From assembly GCF_900460955.1 (NCBI RefSeq), contig NZ_UFUW01000001.1:62001-126000 (forward strand): 64,000 bases of DNA, in the 5' to 3' direction. The position numbers and the translations under genes were made by a program. Source of the stretch: Cardiobacterium valvarum. Lineage in GTDB: Bacteria; Pseudomonadota; Gammaproteobacteria; Cardiobacteriales; Cardiobacteriaceae. Of the stretch, positions 26,222 through 35,168 are shown one piece after another (within the stretch, counting starts at the first letter, position 1; every line of letters begins with the position of its first letter). The notes under the pieces were generated by a model. It did not search any database. It was given only the letters and a program-made list of their open reading frames with translations, and was not told the DNA's origin.

Positions 26222-27253
26222 ATGACCCGTAAACCCCTCACCTTCCTCGCTGTCCTGCCGTTTGCCGCCCTTGCCTTCAATGACAATGGCAGCTACTTTG
26301 ACCACAAAGACTGGGAAATCGCCTGCGACAACACCGGTACCTGTCGTGCTGCCGGCTACCAGGCTGACGAGGACGAAAACGCCATCTCCATCCTCCTCAT
26401 GCGCGACGCAGGGGCGGATGCTGCCATTACTGGCGAAATCACCGTTATTGACCGCAACGGGGACGAAAAAAACCGGCAACCGCTCAGCGGCCACCTCTAC
26501 CTTGATGGCAAAAACCTCGGAAAAATCACCTTCAGCAGCGATGACTTCGTCGTGCCGAAAGGCCGCCTCAGTCCCGCCCAGGCCAAGGCCGTCAGCAAAG
26601 CCGTTGCCGGTAGCGGCAAAATCACCTTCCGCACCGATAAAGCCACCTGGACCCTCTCCAACGAAGGCGCCACCGCCGTGCTGCTGAAAATGGACGAATA
26701 TCAGGGCCGGGTCGGCACTCCGACCGCCCTCGTCAAACGCGGTAACGACAAAAAAACCATTCCCGCCCCGGCTGCCAAACCCGTCATCCATGCCGCTGCC
26801 GTACCGGACACCCCGCCGCGCGTCCTGAAAGCAGGGGACGGCGAATATAGCGCCCTGCGCTACCTGCTTGCCGAAAAGGCCGGGGACGAATGCATCGACC
26901 TCAGCGAAAGCGAGAACAACATCACTCTCTACCCGCTCGACAGCAGCCGCATCCTCGTCGAAACAAGCTGCTGGGTCGCCGCCTACAACAGTGCCAACTA
27001 CTACGCCATCCTCAGCCCCGACCTGAAAACCATCACCGCTAGCGTGGACGCCGAAGGCTACGATTACAGCGACGGTACTATCGAAGGTGGCGGACGCAAG
27101 CGCGGCATTGGTGACTGTCTCTTTACCACCCACGACACCTGGGACGGCAAGCGCTTCGTTCTCACCTATAAAGCAGGCAGCGGCCAATGCAAAGGCTTCC
27201 CGGGCGGAGCCTGGGAGCTGCCGATCCGTGTTACCACCCTGCAAAAACCCTGA
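26222..27253 (+). CDS. DUF1176-family secreted protein, copy 1
   Basis: This 343-residue protein has a signal peptide (about residues 1-18, MTRKPLTFLAVLPFAALAF). The DUF1176 pattern begins at DHKDWEIACDNTGTCRAAGY and includes paired cysteines and a C-terminal CKGFPGGAWELP. Function of the family is unknown; location is periplasmic or outer. I chose the ATG at 26222; a frame extension to 26114 lacks a leader. It is the first of two tandem paralogues, with the central 250 bp almost identical at DNA level to copy 2. Confidence 0.88.
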   Translation: MTRKPLTFLAVLPFAALAFNDNGSYFDHKDWEIACDNTGTCRAAGYQADEDENAISILLMRDAGADAAITGEITVIDRNGDEKNRQPLSGHLYLDGKNLGKITFSSDDFVVPKGRLSPAQAKAVSKAVAGSGKITFRTDKATWTLSNEGATAVLLKMDEYQGRVGTPTALVKRGNDKKTIPAPAAKPVIHAAAVPDTPPRVLKAGDGEYSALRYLLAEKAGDECIDLSESENNITLYPLDSSRILVETSCWVAAYNSANYYAILSPDLKTITASVDAEGYDYSDGTIEGGGRKRGIGDCLFTTHDTWDGKRFVLTYKAGSGQCKGFPGGAWELPIRVTTLQKP

Positions 27254-27272
27254 CCCATAAGAGGAAAACACC

Positions 27273-28304
27273 ATGATCCGCAAACCCCTCACCCTCCTCG
27301 CGGCGCTGCCGCTTGCTGCCCTCGCCTTCGACGAGGGCGGCAGCTACTTTGACCACAAAGACTGGGAAATCGCCTGCGACAACACCGGCACCTGCCGCGC
27401 TGCCGGCTACCAGGCAGATGGCGAAGACCTTTCCATCTCCCTCCTCCTCGTGCGCGACGCTGGAGCGGATGCCGCAGTGAGCAGTGAAATCGCCGTGACC
27501 GACCTCAACTGGGACGACAAAGCCCCGCAACCGCTCAAAGGCAGCCTCTACCTCAACGATAAAAACCTGGGCGAAATCACCCTCAGCGGCGATGGCGCCG
27601 CGCCGAAAGCCCGCCTCAGTCCCGCCCAGAGCGAAGCCGTCAGCAAAGCCGTCGCCGGTAGCGGCAAAATCACCTTCCGCACCGATAAAGCCACTTGGAC
27701 CCTCTCCAACGAAGGCGCCACCGCCGTGCTGCTGAAAATGGACGAATATCAGGGCCGGGTCGGCACCCCGACCGCCCTTGTCAAACGCGGTAACGACAAA
27801 AAAACCATCCCCGCCCCGGCTGCCAAACCCGTCATCCATGCCGCTGCCGTGCCGGGCACCCCGCCGCGTGTCCTGAAAGCAGGGGACGCCGAATATAGCG
27901 CCCTGCGCCGCCTGCTCGCCGAAAGAGCGGGGGAGGACTGTGACCGTATCAATGAAGGCGAGAACGACATCACCCTCTATCCGCTTGACAGCAGCCACAC
28001 CCTCGCCGAAACTTCCTGCTGGCTCGCCGCCTACAACAGCGCCAACTACTACGCCATCCTCAGCCCCGACCTGAAAACCCTGACCGCCGCCGTGGACATC
28101 GAAGACGGCTACGACTACCAGGACGGCACCATCGAAAGCGGCGGACGCGGACGCGGCCTTGGTGACTGCCTCGGTATCACCCGCCACACCTGGGACGGCA
28201 AGCGCTTCGTTACCACTTACAGCGCGGGCAGCGGCCAATGCAAAAACTTCCCGGGCGGAGCCTGGGAGCTGCCGACCCGCCTCACCACCGTGCAAAAACC
28301 CTAA
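27273..28304 (+). CDS. DUF1176-family secreted protein, copy 2
   Basis: This is a 343-residue paralogue of the preceding gene, separated by 19 bp, with the same length, the leader MIRKPLTLLAALPLAALAF and the same cysteine pattern. Residues about 120-215 (SKAVAGSGKITFRTDKATWT onward) match copy 1 almost base for base, while the N-terminal third and the C-terminus have diverged, so gene conversion is likely. Function unknown. Confidence 0.88.
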   Translation: MIRKPLTLLAALPLAALAFDEGGSYFDHKDWEIACDNTGTCRAAGYQADGEDLSISLLLVRDAGADAAVSSEIAVTDLNWDDKAPQPLKGSLYLNDKNLGEITLSGDGAAPKARLSPAQSEAVSKAVAGSGKITFRTDKATWTLSNEGATAVLLKMDEYQGRVGTPTALVKRGNDKKTIPAPAAKPVIHAAAVPGTPPRVLKAGDAEYSALRRLLAERAGEDCDRINEGENDITLYPLDSSHTLAETSCWLAAYNSANYYAILSPDLKTLTAAVDIEDGYDYQDGTIESGGRGRGLGDCLGITRHTWDGKRFVTTYSAGSGQCKNFPGGAWELPTRLTTVQKP

Positions 28305-28323
28305 CCCATAAAAGGAAAAAACC

Positions 28324-29391
28324 ATGATCCGCAAACCCCTGACCCTTGCCCTCATCCTTGCCATCACAACTGCCGCCGCAGCTCCCCTGCCGCTGGCTGA
28401 CAACATCCCCGCCGGCAAAGACGGTGTGCTGACCTATATTGGCAAAGAAAGCAAAACCACCGCGCCGCTTGCCCTCACCCTCAAGCCTGAAGGCGGCGCG
28501 ACCGTCGCCATCATCCCGCAAGGCGGCAAAGCCACCGCGCTCATCAGCGACGGCAAAGGCCACACCCTCGTTGCCAACCACTTCGGCCTTACCGGCTGGG
28601 CGCAACCCGTCACCGCCGCAGACGACAACGACGACTTCCCCGCCCTGGAAAAAAGCGAACTGCGCGAGGGCGAAACATCGCTTTTCAACCTGCACTACCT
28701 GCCAACACTTGGCAAAGCCACGCGGGAAACCTACTACCTTGATGAAAACGGCAAACAGCACCAGGGCACCCCGCCTGAGGGCAAACCCGAAGAGGCCACC
28801 CCTTACCATGAAATTTATGACCACCTGCTTGACACCGCCCTCAAAGCAGGCGGAGCCACCTACCGCATCGACTGCTCGACCGGCATGAGCGATGACTACT
28901 ACTGCCTCTTCCAGCACGCCAACGCTGCCCGTACCGGCGCCCCTGCCCTGAGAGGGCGGGATTACTACCTCCCCGGCAACGGCTACATATACACCGATGA
29001 CGACGACAGCGGCAGCAGCTACTACCGCAAGCGGCAAAAATGGGCGCTTGACGGCAAAGCCTTCAAAGAAATCGCCCAACCGTATTACTACCTCGGTCTC
29101 GACAGCACCTACCACGGCGGCTACGAAAATAAAAACGCCACCCTGACGCTGACTGACGACAGCGGCAAAAAAGTGGCGACCCTGAAAGCGGGCGACAAAC
29201 TCACCCTGCTGCTGGCAGATGCCGGCTACAACTGCCCGGCCAGCGCCCGCATCGGTGACGAAAACACCCCCATCTGCACCGAAACCCGCCTGCTCATCAA
29301 AACGGCAGACGGCACCCTCGGCTGGCTGCTGCTTGATTACAGCAAAGGAGATGCCCCCAGTATCGACGGGCTGCACCCGCTGGCGGGCTGA
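28324..29391 (+). CDS. Secreted protein of unknown function sharing the DUF1176 leader
   Basis: This is a 355-residue protein with signal peptide MIRKPLTLALILAITTAAAA. Its first seven residues, ribosome-binding region and upstream 20 bp (ACCCATAAAAGGAAAAAACC) nearly repeat those of DUF1176 copy 2, although the mature protein is unrelated to DUF1176. Two similar modules seem present (about 40-85 VLTYIGKESKTTAPLALTLK and about 270-345 ATLTLTDDSGKKVATLKAGD), resembling SH3-like strands. I do not recognise the family. Confidence 0.75.
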   Translation: MIRKPLTLALILAITTAAAAPLPLADNIPAGKDGVLTYIGKESKTTAPLALTLKPEGGATVAIIPQGGKATALISDGKGHTLVANHFGLTGWAQPVTAADDNDDFPALEKSELREGETSLFNLHYLPTLGKATRETYYLDENGKQHQGTPPEGKPEEATPYHEIYDHLLDTALKAGGATYRIDCSTGMSDDYYCLFQHANAARTGAPALRGRDYYLPGNGYIYTDDDDSGSSYYRKRQKWALDGKAFKEIAQPYYYLGLDSTYHGGYENKNATLTLTDDSGKKVATLKAGDKLTLLLADAGYNCPASARIGDENTPICTETRLLIKTADGTLGWLLLDYSKGDAPSIDGLHPLAG

Positions 29392-29409
29392 GCGATAAAC
29401 GCCAATAAC

Positions 29410-29439
29410 AAAGGGTGGACGATACTGTCCACCCTTTTT
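29410..29439. terminator. Terminator after the DUF1176 operon
   Basis: AAAGGGTGGAC, GATACT, GTCCACCC, TTTTT. The stem is symmetric, so it can also serve the convergent tag gene. Confidence 0.9.
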
Positions 29440-29456
29440 ATTTGGGCAAACCGCCT

Positions 29457-30005
29457 TTATCTGCCGCCTGTCAGCCAACGCGGGCGGACAGCGAGGATTT
29501 TGCCGTACACCGGGCAGTCGCGGCGGTGCGCGCCTGCGAGGTAGCCGCAGCTCATCAGAAATTCGCCAGTGATTTCGCCACCGGTGAAGTTGAAAGTTTT
29601 TTTGAACAGTTTGACCCAGGCAGCTTTGTCTGGACATTCCTGTGCGTCCAGCCAGGCACGGAAACTGCCGTGTGCCGCCTGTAGCCCGCAGATAACGCGG
29701 GCATTGTGGATAGTGGCCTCGATTTTGCGGCGGTTGCGGATGATGCCGGCGTCTGCGAGCAGGCGGGCGACGTCGGCCTCACCGTAGGCGGCGACGCGCT
29801 CAATAGCGAAATGGTCGTAGGCGCGGCGCAGGTTGTCCGCCTTGTTGAGGATGGTCGTCCAGCTCAAGCCCGCCTGATTGATTTCAAAAACGAGACGTTC
29901 GAAGAGGCGGTCATCTTCGGCGATAGGGTAGCCGTATTCGTGGTCATGGTAGCGGCGGTGCGGGTTATCAGGTGGCAGGGTCGCGGTGTAGTCGCAGTAG
30001 TGCAT
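29457..30005 (-). CDS. tag: DNA-3-methyladenine glycosylase I
   Basis: This 182-residue alkylation-repair enzyme excises 3-methyladenine. It shows the family pattern YHDHEYGYPIAEDDRLFERL, the aromatic QAGLSWTTIL, and cysteine and histidine zinc ligands near both ends (CDY at the start; MSCGYLAGAHRRDC near residue 160). The start at 30005 gives the family N-terminus MHYCDY; the frame extends to 30038. In Pseudomonas, tag lies near glyQS and the origin. Confidence 0.95.
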   Translation of the reverse strand: MHYCDYTATLPPDNPHRRYHDHEYGYPIAEDDRLFERLVFEINQAGLSWTTILNKADNLRRAYDHFAIERVAAYGEADVARLLADAGIIRNRRKIEATIHNARVICGLQAAHGSFRAWLDAQECPDKAAWVKLFKKTFNFTGGEITGEFLMSCGYLAGAHRRDCPVYGKILAVRPRWLTGGR

Positions 30006-30037
30006 CGGCCGGGTAAGATTACCGAAAGGTAGAAACA

Positions 30038-30060
30038 AAGGGCGCGCCGCAGCGCGCCCC
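30038..30060 (-). terminator. Terminator of the OsmB-like gene
   Basis: GGGGCGCGC, TGCG, GCGCGCCC followed by TTTGTTT when read on the minus strand, 20 bp after the stop. Confidence 0.8.
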
Positions 30061-30080
30061 GGATTTGTGGCGGGTACCGC

Positions 30081-30284
30081 TCAGTGGATCTGGCTGCCGA
30101 TGACGCCGCCCAGCGCGGCACCACCGAGAATAGCGCCGGTATCGCCGCCGAGCATGCTGCCGGCGGCACCGCCGACAGCGGCACCGATTGCGGTATTGCG
30201 CTGGGCCGGGGTCAGGCTGCTGCACGCGGTCAGCGAGGCGAGCAGGGCGAGGGCAAGAATGCTTTTGTTCAGTACGGATTTCAT
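30081..30284 (-). CDS. Small glycine-zipper lipoprotein (OsmB-like)
   Basis: This is a 67-residue outer-membrane lipoprotein candidate: leader MKSVLNKSILALALLASL, lipobox LTAC with Cys21, then a Gly-zipper (AIGAAVGGAAGSMLGGDTG) that can insert into membranes. Size and layout match OsmB. The frame extends to 30383 but the leader fixes the start at 30284. Confidence 0.88.
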   Translation of the reverse strand: MKSVLNKSILALALLASLTACSSLTPAQRNTAIGAAVGGAAGSMLGGDTGAILGGAALGGVIGSQIH

Positions 30285-30407
30285 GGATGTCTCCCTGTGT
30301 AAGTGCGGATGCACATGGTGTGCGTATTCAGTATCGCACAGCGGCACCCGCGTAAATCTGAACGGTGCCTTACGTTTCCGCAAAGCGGCCGCTGCCGGTT
30401 TGACGCA

Positions 30408-31205
30408 TCACCACCAGCGGTGGAAATGGTGCAGTGGCCCGTGCCCGCTGCCGACATGCAGGTGGTCGGCAGCGGCAATGGCGGCACCGATGTAGTCCTT
30501 CGCTGCATGCACAGCGTCAACGAGCGCCAGGCCGCGTGCGAGGCCGGCGGTGATGGCAGCCGACAGGGTGCAGCCGGTGCCATGCGTGTTTTTGCCCGGA
30601 TGACGTGCGGCGGGAAGCCAGGTGGCACCGCCGGTGGTAAGGAGCAGGTCGTCGCTGGCATCGCCGGCGAGGTGCCCGCCTTTGAGCAGCACGGCGTGGC
30701 AGCCGAGGGCGAGCAGATCGGCAGCGGCTTGCGGCATATCGTCACGCGTGGTGACGGGACGGCCAAGCAATTCGCCCGCTTCGGGCAGGTTGGGGGTTAT
30801 CAGGGTGGCAAGGGGGATGAGACGCTCACGCAGGGTGGCGATGGCGGCATCGGCGAGCAGTTTGTCGCCGCTTTTCGCGACCATCACCGGGTCGATGACG
30901 AGATACGGCAGGGCGACGGCGGCGAGGCTGTCGGCGACGGTACAGATGGTTTGGCTGTCGCCCAGCATCCCTGTTTTTACCGCTTGCGGCGGCAGGTCGG
31001 CGAAAACGGCTTCGATTTGGGCGCGGATGAGGGCGGGACTGACGGCCTCGACGGCGGTGACGGCGCGGGTGTTCTGCGCAGTAACGGCGGTGATGACGGA
31101 GGCGCCATAAACACTGAGGGCGGAAAAGGTTTTGAGATCGGCCTGGATGCCGGCGCCGCCGCCGGAATCGGAGCCGGCAATGGTGAGGGCGATGGAAGTG
31201 GGCAT
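30408..31205 (-). CDS. thiD: Hydroxymethylpyrimidine/phosphomethylpyrimidine kinase
   Basis: This 265-residue thiamine-biosynthesis kinase phosphorylates HMP and HMP-phosphate. It has the ribokinase-fold N-terminus [35 protein letters not shown] and the anion-hole motif [14 protein letters not shown] with the catalytic Asp replaced in context by the CTLSAA helix. A TPP riboswitch lies directly upstream, so expression falls when thiamine diphosphate is plentiful. No other thi gene is in the window. Confidence 0.95.
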   Translation of the reverse strand: MPTSIALTIAGSDSGGGAGIQADLKTFSALSVYGASVITAVTAQNTRAVTAVEAVSPALIRAQIEAVFADLPPQAVKTGMLGDSQTICTVADSLAAVALPYLVIDPVMVAKSGDKLLADAAIATLRERLIPLATLITPNLPEAGELLGRPVTTRDDMPQAAADLLALGCHAVLLKGGHLAGDASDDLLLTTGGATWLPAARHPGKNTHGTGCTLSAAITAGLARGLALVDAVHAAKDYIGAAIAAADHLHVGSGHGPLHHFHRWW

Positions 31206-31252
31206 ATGGATTCCCTTGCTGTTGCGATGAGTAAACGGGAACCGGCGTGAAC

Positions 31253-31327
31253 CTTGTTCCCTCCGACGGCGCTAACCGTTTCAGGTTCTACGGGTATTTC
31301 TCAGTTCCATAGGAACACCCCGACAAG
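31253..31327 (-). promoter_or_regulatory. TPP riboswitch upstream of thiD
   Basis: Read on the minus strand, the core THI-element parts are present in order: GTCGGGGTG, the CTGAGA signature, ATACCC, GAACCTGA, CGGTTAGCGCC and GGAGGGAAC. A TATAAT -10 hexamer lies at 31336-31341 just upstream, placing the transcript start at the 5-prime edge of the riboswitch. The thiD start is 47 bp downstream, so control of translation initiation is likely. Confidence 0.95.
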
Positions 31328-31465
31328 CGGAGCGGATTATATCGGGCAGCACGCCGTCTTTGTTCTTTCGCCTCCATTTTGTGCTCAACAAGATTCTGGT
31401 CAGGCGACGTAGTTGCCGAGGTCGCCAAGCGGGGCAAAGGGCGGCATACCCCGCTGAAAGCAAAA

Positions 31466-31926
31466 ATGAACTGCGTGCGGTTGAAGACGGCGGGGAAGAC
31501 GATGGCGCCGTGGATACTGCTGACGAATACGGAAATTACGGCGCGGAAAGCGGCACAGTATGACGACTACCGCTGGCGGATAGAGAGCTACTGCAAACTG
31601 TTGAAGAGCGCGGGCTACCGGGTGGAGGGCTGGCAGCAGGAGACGGGAGAAAGGATTTGCAAGCGGTTGCTGATTGTGGGGTAGAGCCGGCTGCCTGCAG
31701 GTGTGGCGGCTGCAAAGTGACCGGAGCGAAGCAGGGCAGCGGCTGTGTGAGTTTCTGATGCGGCTATCGGGCCGACAGACGAAGAAGGGGCGTGAGATTA
31801 CCGCCCCTGCGCTTCTGGGAGGGATGCTTAATCTGTTGTCAGCACAGGAATTATTGGAGTTTATGACACCGGAAGAAATAAGGGGGCCGCATGGGTTGTT
31901 TGGGGTGGAGATGGGTAGATATCTAT
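31466..31926 (+). pseudogene. Decayed IS4-family transposase (C-terminal remnant)
   Basis: Two frames carry the C-terminal half of an IS4/Tn5-type transposase: WILLTNTEI, DYRWRIESYCKLLKSAGYRV, EGWQQETGERICKRLLIV, and after a frameshift and stop at about 31684, VWRLQ, RLCEFLMRL and TAPALLGGMLNLLSAQELLE. The catalytic Glu motif YRWRIE is present, but the N-terminal DDE residues and both ends of the element are missing. It lies between the thiD riboswitch and the gluconate genes, with CCAAGCGG copies on each side (31424 and 31926). Confidence 0.75.
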
Positions 31927-32165
31927 GGCCAAGCGGGATAAATCCTGGGCTTGCGCGATACACGCAGGGGCGATCCATCAGGCAGGTCGATTTGCCTGCG
32001 AGTCGGGATAGCGGCACGATTTTATCGTGCAGCCGGGTACGTTCCTCTATATGATGGTGATGGATTTACCGTGAAATGCACGGGAATATCCGTGGATGGT
32101 GTGTTGTTTGCCGTGTATCTGGTAGAGGGCACCCAAACCGTCGTATTTGAGAGAGGGAGATATTG

Positions 32166-33551
32166 ATGGATAACTGGACACAGTCTCTGGGTGCAGGCTC
32201 GCTGCTGGCCATCGCCGCCGGTGCAATCCTGCTGATTTTGGTGATGATCATCCGCTTCCGTGTGCACGCGTTGCTTACCCTGGTGCTGGTCAGCTTGCTG
32301 ACGGCCATCGTCGCCGGGCTGCCGCTGGAAGCCATTGTTGATCAGGTGCTGATCAAGAATTTCGGCGGCACGCTGGGCAGTGTGGCGATTCTGGTCGGTC
32401 TTGGTGCCATGCTGGGGCGGCTGGTGGAAACGTCCGGTGGCGCACAGTCGCTCGCGGATGCGCTGGTGCGTCTTTTTGGCGAGAAGCGGGCGGCTTTTGC
32501 TCTCGGCGTCGCTTCGCTGATTTTTGGTTTTCCGATTTTCTTCGATGCTGGGTTGGTGGTCATGCTGCCAATTGTATTTGCTACCGCGCGCCGCATGAAT
32601 GAGCCGGTGTTGCCGTATGGCTTGGCCTCCATCGGCGCTTTTTCGGTGATGCATGTATTCCTGCCGCCGCATCCGGGGCCAATTGCCGCCGGCGAATATT
32701 ATGGTGCCAATATCGGCCATGTACTGCTGCTTGGCTTGCCGATCGCCGTGATTACCTGGTATTTCAGCGGTTATTTGCTGGGGCAGTTTTTGGGGCGGCA
32801 TTTTCATGTGCCGGTGCCGGATTTTCTGAGCGGCGGCAAGCGTGATACGGATACGCCACGTGCACCTGCGTCGGCGGGCACGGTCATCGGCATCATGCTG
32901 ATTCCCATGGTGCTGATTTTCCTCAATACCGGCCTCATGACGTTAATCAGCCAAAAAGTCGTCAGCGCCGATGCCACCTGGGTCAAGCTGCTGAGAATGC
33001 TCGGAGCGACGCCGATTGCGCTTCTGATCTCGGTGCTGGTGGCTCTGTTCGTACTGGGACGCAAACGTGGCGAACACGCCTCGGCACTGGAAAAGACAGT
33101 GGATGGCGCACTTGGGCCGGTCTGCTCGGTCATCCTGATTACCGGTGCCGGCGGGATGTTCGGCGGCGTGCTGCGTGCCTCCGGCATTGGCAAGGCGCTG
33201 GCGGACGGCATGGCGCATATGGGTATTTCCGTGATCGCCGGCTGTTTTCTGGTCGCGCTGGTGCTGCGTGTCGCCCAGGGGTCGGCCACGGTAGCGCTGA
33301 CCACGGCCGCCGCCCTGATGGCGCCTGCGGTCGCGTCTGCCGGTTATAACGACTGGCAGCTCGCCGCCATCGTGCTGGCCACCGCTTCCGGCTCGGTCTT
33401 TGCCAGCCATGTCAACGATTCCGGTTTCTGGCTGGTCGGGCGCCTGCTCGATATGGATGTGCCGACGACGCTGAAAACCTGGACGGTCAACCAGGCGCTG
33501 ATTGCCGTCATCGGCTTTGCCCTGTCGGCGCTGGCGTTCTCTTTATTATGA
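32166..33551 (+). CDS. gntP: GntP-family gluconate/H+ symporter
   Basis: This is a 461-residue permease with about 12-14 helices. GntP-type motifs include GFPIFFDAGLVVMLP, HVFLPPHPGPIAAGEYYGAN and RVAQGSATVALTTAA. It imports gluconate or a related sugar acid. I chose ATG 32166 after GGGAGA; a TTG one codon upstream is possible. gntK follows 7 bp later, so import and phosphorylation are coupled. No gntR regulator is adjacent; the upstream region carries IS remnants. Confidence 0.93.
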   Translation: MDNWTQSLGAGSLLAIAAGAILLILVMIIRFRVHALLTLVLVSLLTAIVAGLPLEAIVDQVLIKNFGGTLGSVAILVGLGAMLGRLVETSGGAQSLADALVRLFGEKRAAFALGVASLIFGFPIFFDAGLVVMLPIVFATARRMNEPVLPYGLASIGAFSVMHVFLPPHPGPIAAGEYYGANIGHVLLLGLPIAVITWYFSGYLLGQFLGRHFHVPVPDFLSGGKRDTDTPRAPASAGTVIGIMLIPMVLIFLNTGLMTLISQKVVSADATWVKLLRMLGATPIALLISVLVALFVLGRKRGEHASALEKTVDGALGPVCSVILITGAGGMFGGVLRASGIGKALADGMAHMGISVIAGCFLVALVLRVAQGSATVALTTAAALMAPAVASAGYNDWQLAAIVLATASGSVFASHVNDSGFWLVGRLLDMDVPTTLKTWTVNQALIAVIGFALSALAFSLL

Positions 33552-33558
33552 GGTGGTT

Positions 33559-34074
33559 ATGACCGTGCATTTCGTCATTATGGGGGTTTGCGGTTGCGGT
33601 AAGACAACCGCTGCCTGCGCCATACAAGCGCATTTTCAATGTCCTTATGCCGAGGGCGACGATTTTCACACCCAAGAGAACCGCGACAAGATGGGGGCGG
33701 GGATACCGCTGACCGATGAAGACCGCTATCCGTGGCTGCGCAATCTGCGCGACTGGATGACAGCGCAAGCCAAACAGGGGGCGGCGGTCAGCGTCGTCAC
33801 CTGTTCCGCATTGAAGCGGCAGTATCGCGACATTCTGCGCGAGGCGACGGGCGAGGTAATCTTCATCCATCTGGCGCCACCGCAGGCGGTCAACCTGGAA
33901 CGGATGCTGGCACGGCAAGGGCATTACATGAAAGCCGACATGCTTGATTCGCAGTTGGCCATTCTTGAAGTATTACAGGCCGATGAGCACGGCGTGCGCA
34001 TCGACAATGCTGGCGATGCGCAGGCGGTGCAAGCGGATATGCTGGCCTGGATTCAGGCGCATGTGGCGGTGTAG
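33559..34074 (+). CDS. gntK: Gluconokinase
   Basis: This 171-residue kinase converts gluconate to 6-phosphogluconate. Walker A is GVCGCGKTT at residues 9-17, followed by the family motif YAEGDDFHTQENRDKM and PLTDEDRYPWL, and a later SALKRQYRDILR. AGGTGG overlaps the gntP stop and serves as ribosome-binding site. The 3-prime end overlaps the convergent phosphopantetheinyl transferase gene by 22 bp. Confidence 0.95.
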   Translation: MTVHFVIMGVCGCGKTTAACAIQAHFQCPYAEGDDFHTQENRDKMGAGIPLTDEDRYPWLRNLRDWMTAQAKQGAAVSVVTCSALKRQYRDILREATGEVIFIHLAPPQAVNLERMLARQGHYMKADMLDSQLAILEVLQADEHGVRIDNAGDAQAVQADMLAWIQAHVAV

Positions 34075-34640
34075 GCGGGCAAATGCTGCACGTCTGCCGT
34101 GCCGATGATGCGCGGCGGCGGCAAGGGCGTGGGCGCTGCCAGTACGGCGCTGACCAGCCACTCTCCTGCCAGCAGCCAGGCATGACGTTGCCAGCGCATC
34201 CCCGCTGGGGCTGGCGTGTCTGCCGTAAGGCGTGGCAAATCGGCAAAATCGGCATGCAATGCTTTCAAGAGCGCCTCTTTAAATGTCCACAAGTGATAGA
34301 AAGCGAGAGCCGGGTCAGGTTGCGTGCCGAACCAGCGCTGTTCCGCCGGATTCGCGAACCACGGCAAAAGGGCGGTGAAATCACGCGGCCATAAAGCTTC
34401 CATATCGACGCCAACGACGGGCGCGCCTGTGAGCAGCACAGCGTGCCCTTTTTTGTGGGCGAGGCTGTATGGCGGACGCGGCTGCGGCAGCAATTGTTTG
34501 AGGGCGCGGCTGCTGCGCCAGTCAGCGCGCTGTTCCAGTTGCGGGGCATGTTGCAGGCGGGTGCGATCGCCGTCGTCCAGCTGATCCGGAGAGTAAGCAG
34601 CGTCTTGCGGCGCGGTGTAGTAGAGGACAGGGGCGAACAT
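34053..34640 (-). CDS. 4-prime-phosphopantetheinyl transferase (Sfp type)
   Basis: This 195-residue enzyme transfers phosphopantetheine to carrier proteins. The two diagnostic motifs are VGVDMEAL (Mg-binding Asp and Glu) and FYHLWTFKEALLKAL. The N-terminal part is short and less conserved. Sfp-type enzymes, as opposed to AcpS, usually serve secondary metabolism, here possibly the polyene-like pathway hinted at by the MMPL exporter and ApeP-like dehydratase. ATG 34640 was chosen; a TTG two codons upstream is possible. Confidence 0.87.
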   Translation of the reverse strand: MFAPVLYYTAPQDAAYSPDQLDDGDRTRLQHAPQLEQRADWRSSRALKQLLPQPRPPYSLAHKKGHAVLLTGAPVVGVDMEALWPRDFTALLPWFANPAEQRWFGTQPDPALAFYHLWTFKEALLKALHADFADLPRLTADTPAPAGMRWQRHAWLLAGEWLVSAVLAAPTPLPPPRIIGTADVQHLPAYTATCA

Positions 34641-34731
34641 TGGCAATCAGTAAGGCTTTGGTTACAATGACGATAAGTTGAAATGCAGCCTGTATTTCGA
34701 GCCGTCATCTTCGTTAACACAAGGATTTTAC

Positions 34732-35157
34732 ATGAAAACTTCCATAAAAATGGCCGCTATCTGTTTTAGCGCCGCATTATTAATTACTGGCTGTGGCCGT
34801 GATACCAAACATAATTTCTTGATTTCTGATGCGATGAATTCGCCACTCGCCAAGGAAACCCTTGACCCGGATATTAAAATAGAGTTCGCTAAAGGTAATG
34901 GCGATATCCTGCGCAAAGGGCTGGTTAGTAATAAAAAAACCAATGCCGCCAATAAAAGTGACGAGGAAGCCTGTATTCGTGCCTTTGTCTCTGCGGTCAA
35001 ACAGTTCCAGCAATCCGCACGTGATGCTGGTGCAACAAAGGTCATTAACCTCATTAGCTATTACCGTAAATCACCTTATTCGAGTACAACCCAATATGAA
35101 TGTCATGCTGGTGGGGTAATAGCCGGTGTCGCCCTGAAAGGCGATTTGGCGCGTTAA
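34732..35157 (+). CDS. Small lipoprotein of the family often misnamed excinuclease ATPase subunit
   Basis: This is a 141-residue lipoprotein: leader MKTSIKMAAICFSAALLI, lipobox ITGC. The body has the pattern LVSNKKTNAANKSDEEACIR, then INLISYYRK and YECHAGGVIAGVALKG, which I recognise from a family mislabelled as excinuclease subunits in databases. It has no nucleotide-binding motif, so the DNA-repair label is not supported. AAGGA precedes the ATG. speB follows 11 bp later. Confidence 0.8.
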   Translation: MKTSIKMAAICFSAALLITGCGRDTKHNFLISDAMNSPLAKETLDPDIKIEFAKGNGDILRKGLVSNKKTNAANKSDEEACIRAFVSAVKQFQQSARDAGATKVINLISYYRKSPYSSTTQYECHAGGVIAGVALKGDLAR

Positions 35158-35168
35158 GCGGGGGATCT

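Noticed and set aside
31379-31684. Intact small gene between thiD and gntP
   Set aside because: The peptide is a fragment of an IS4-type transposase that continues in another frame after a stop.
34732-35157. Excinuclease ATPase subunit
   Set aside because: This database label exists for the family, but the protein is a 141-residue lipoprotein without Walker motifs.
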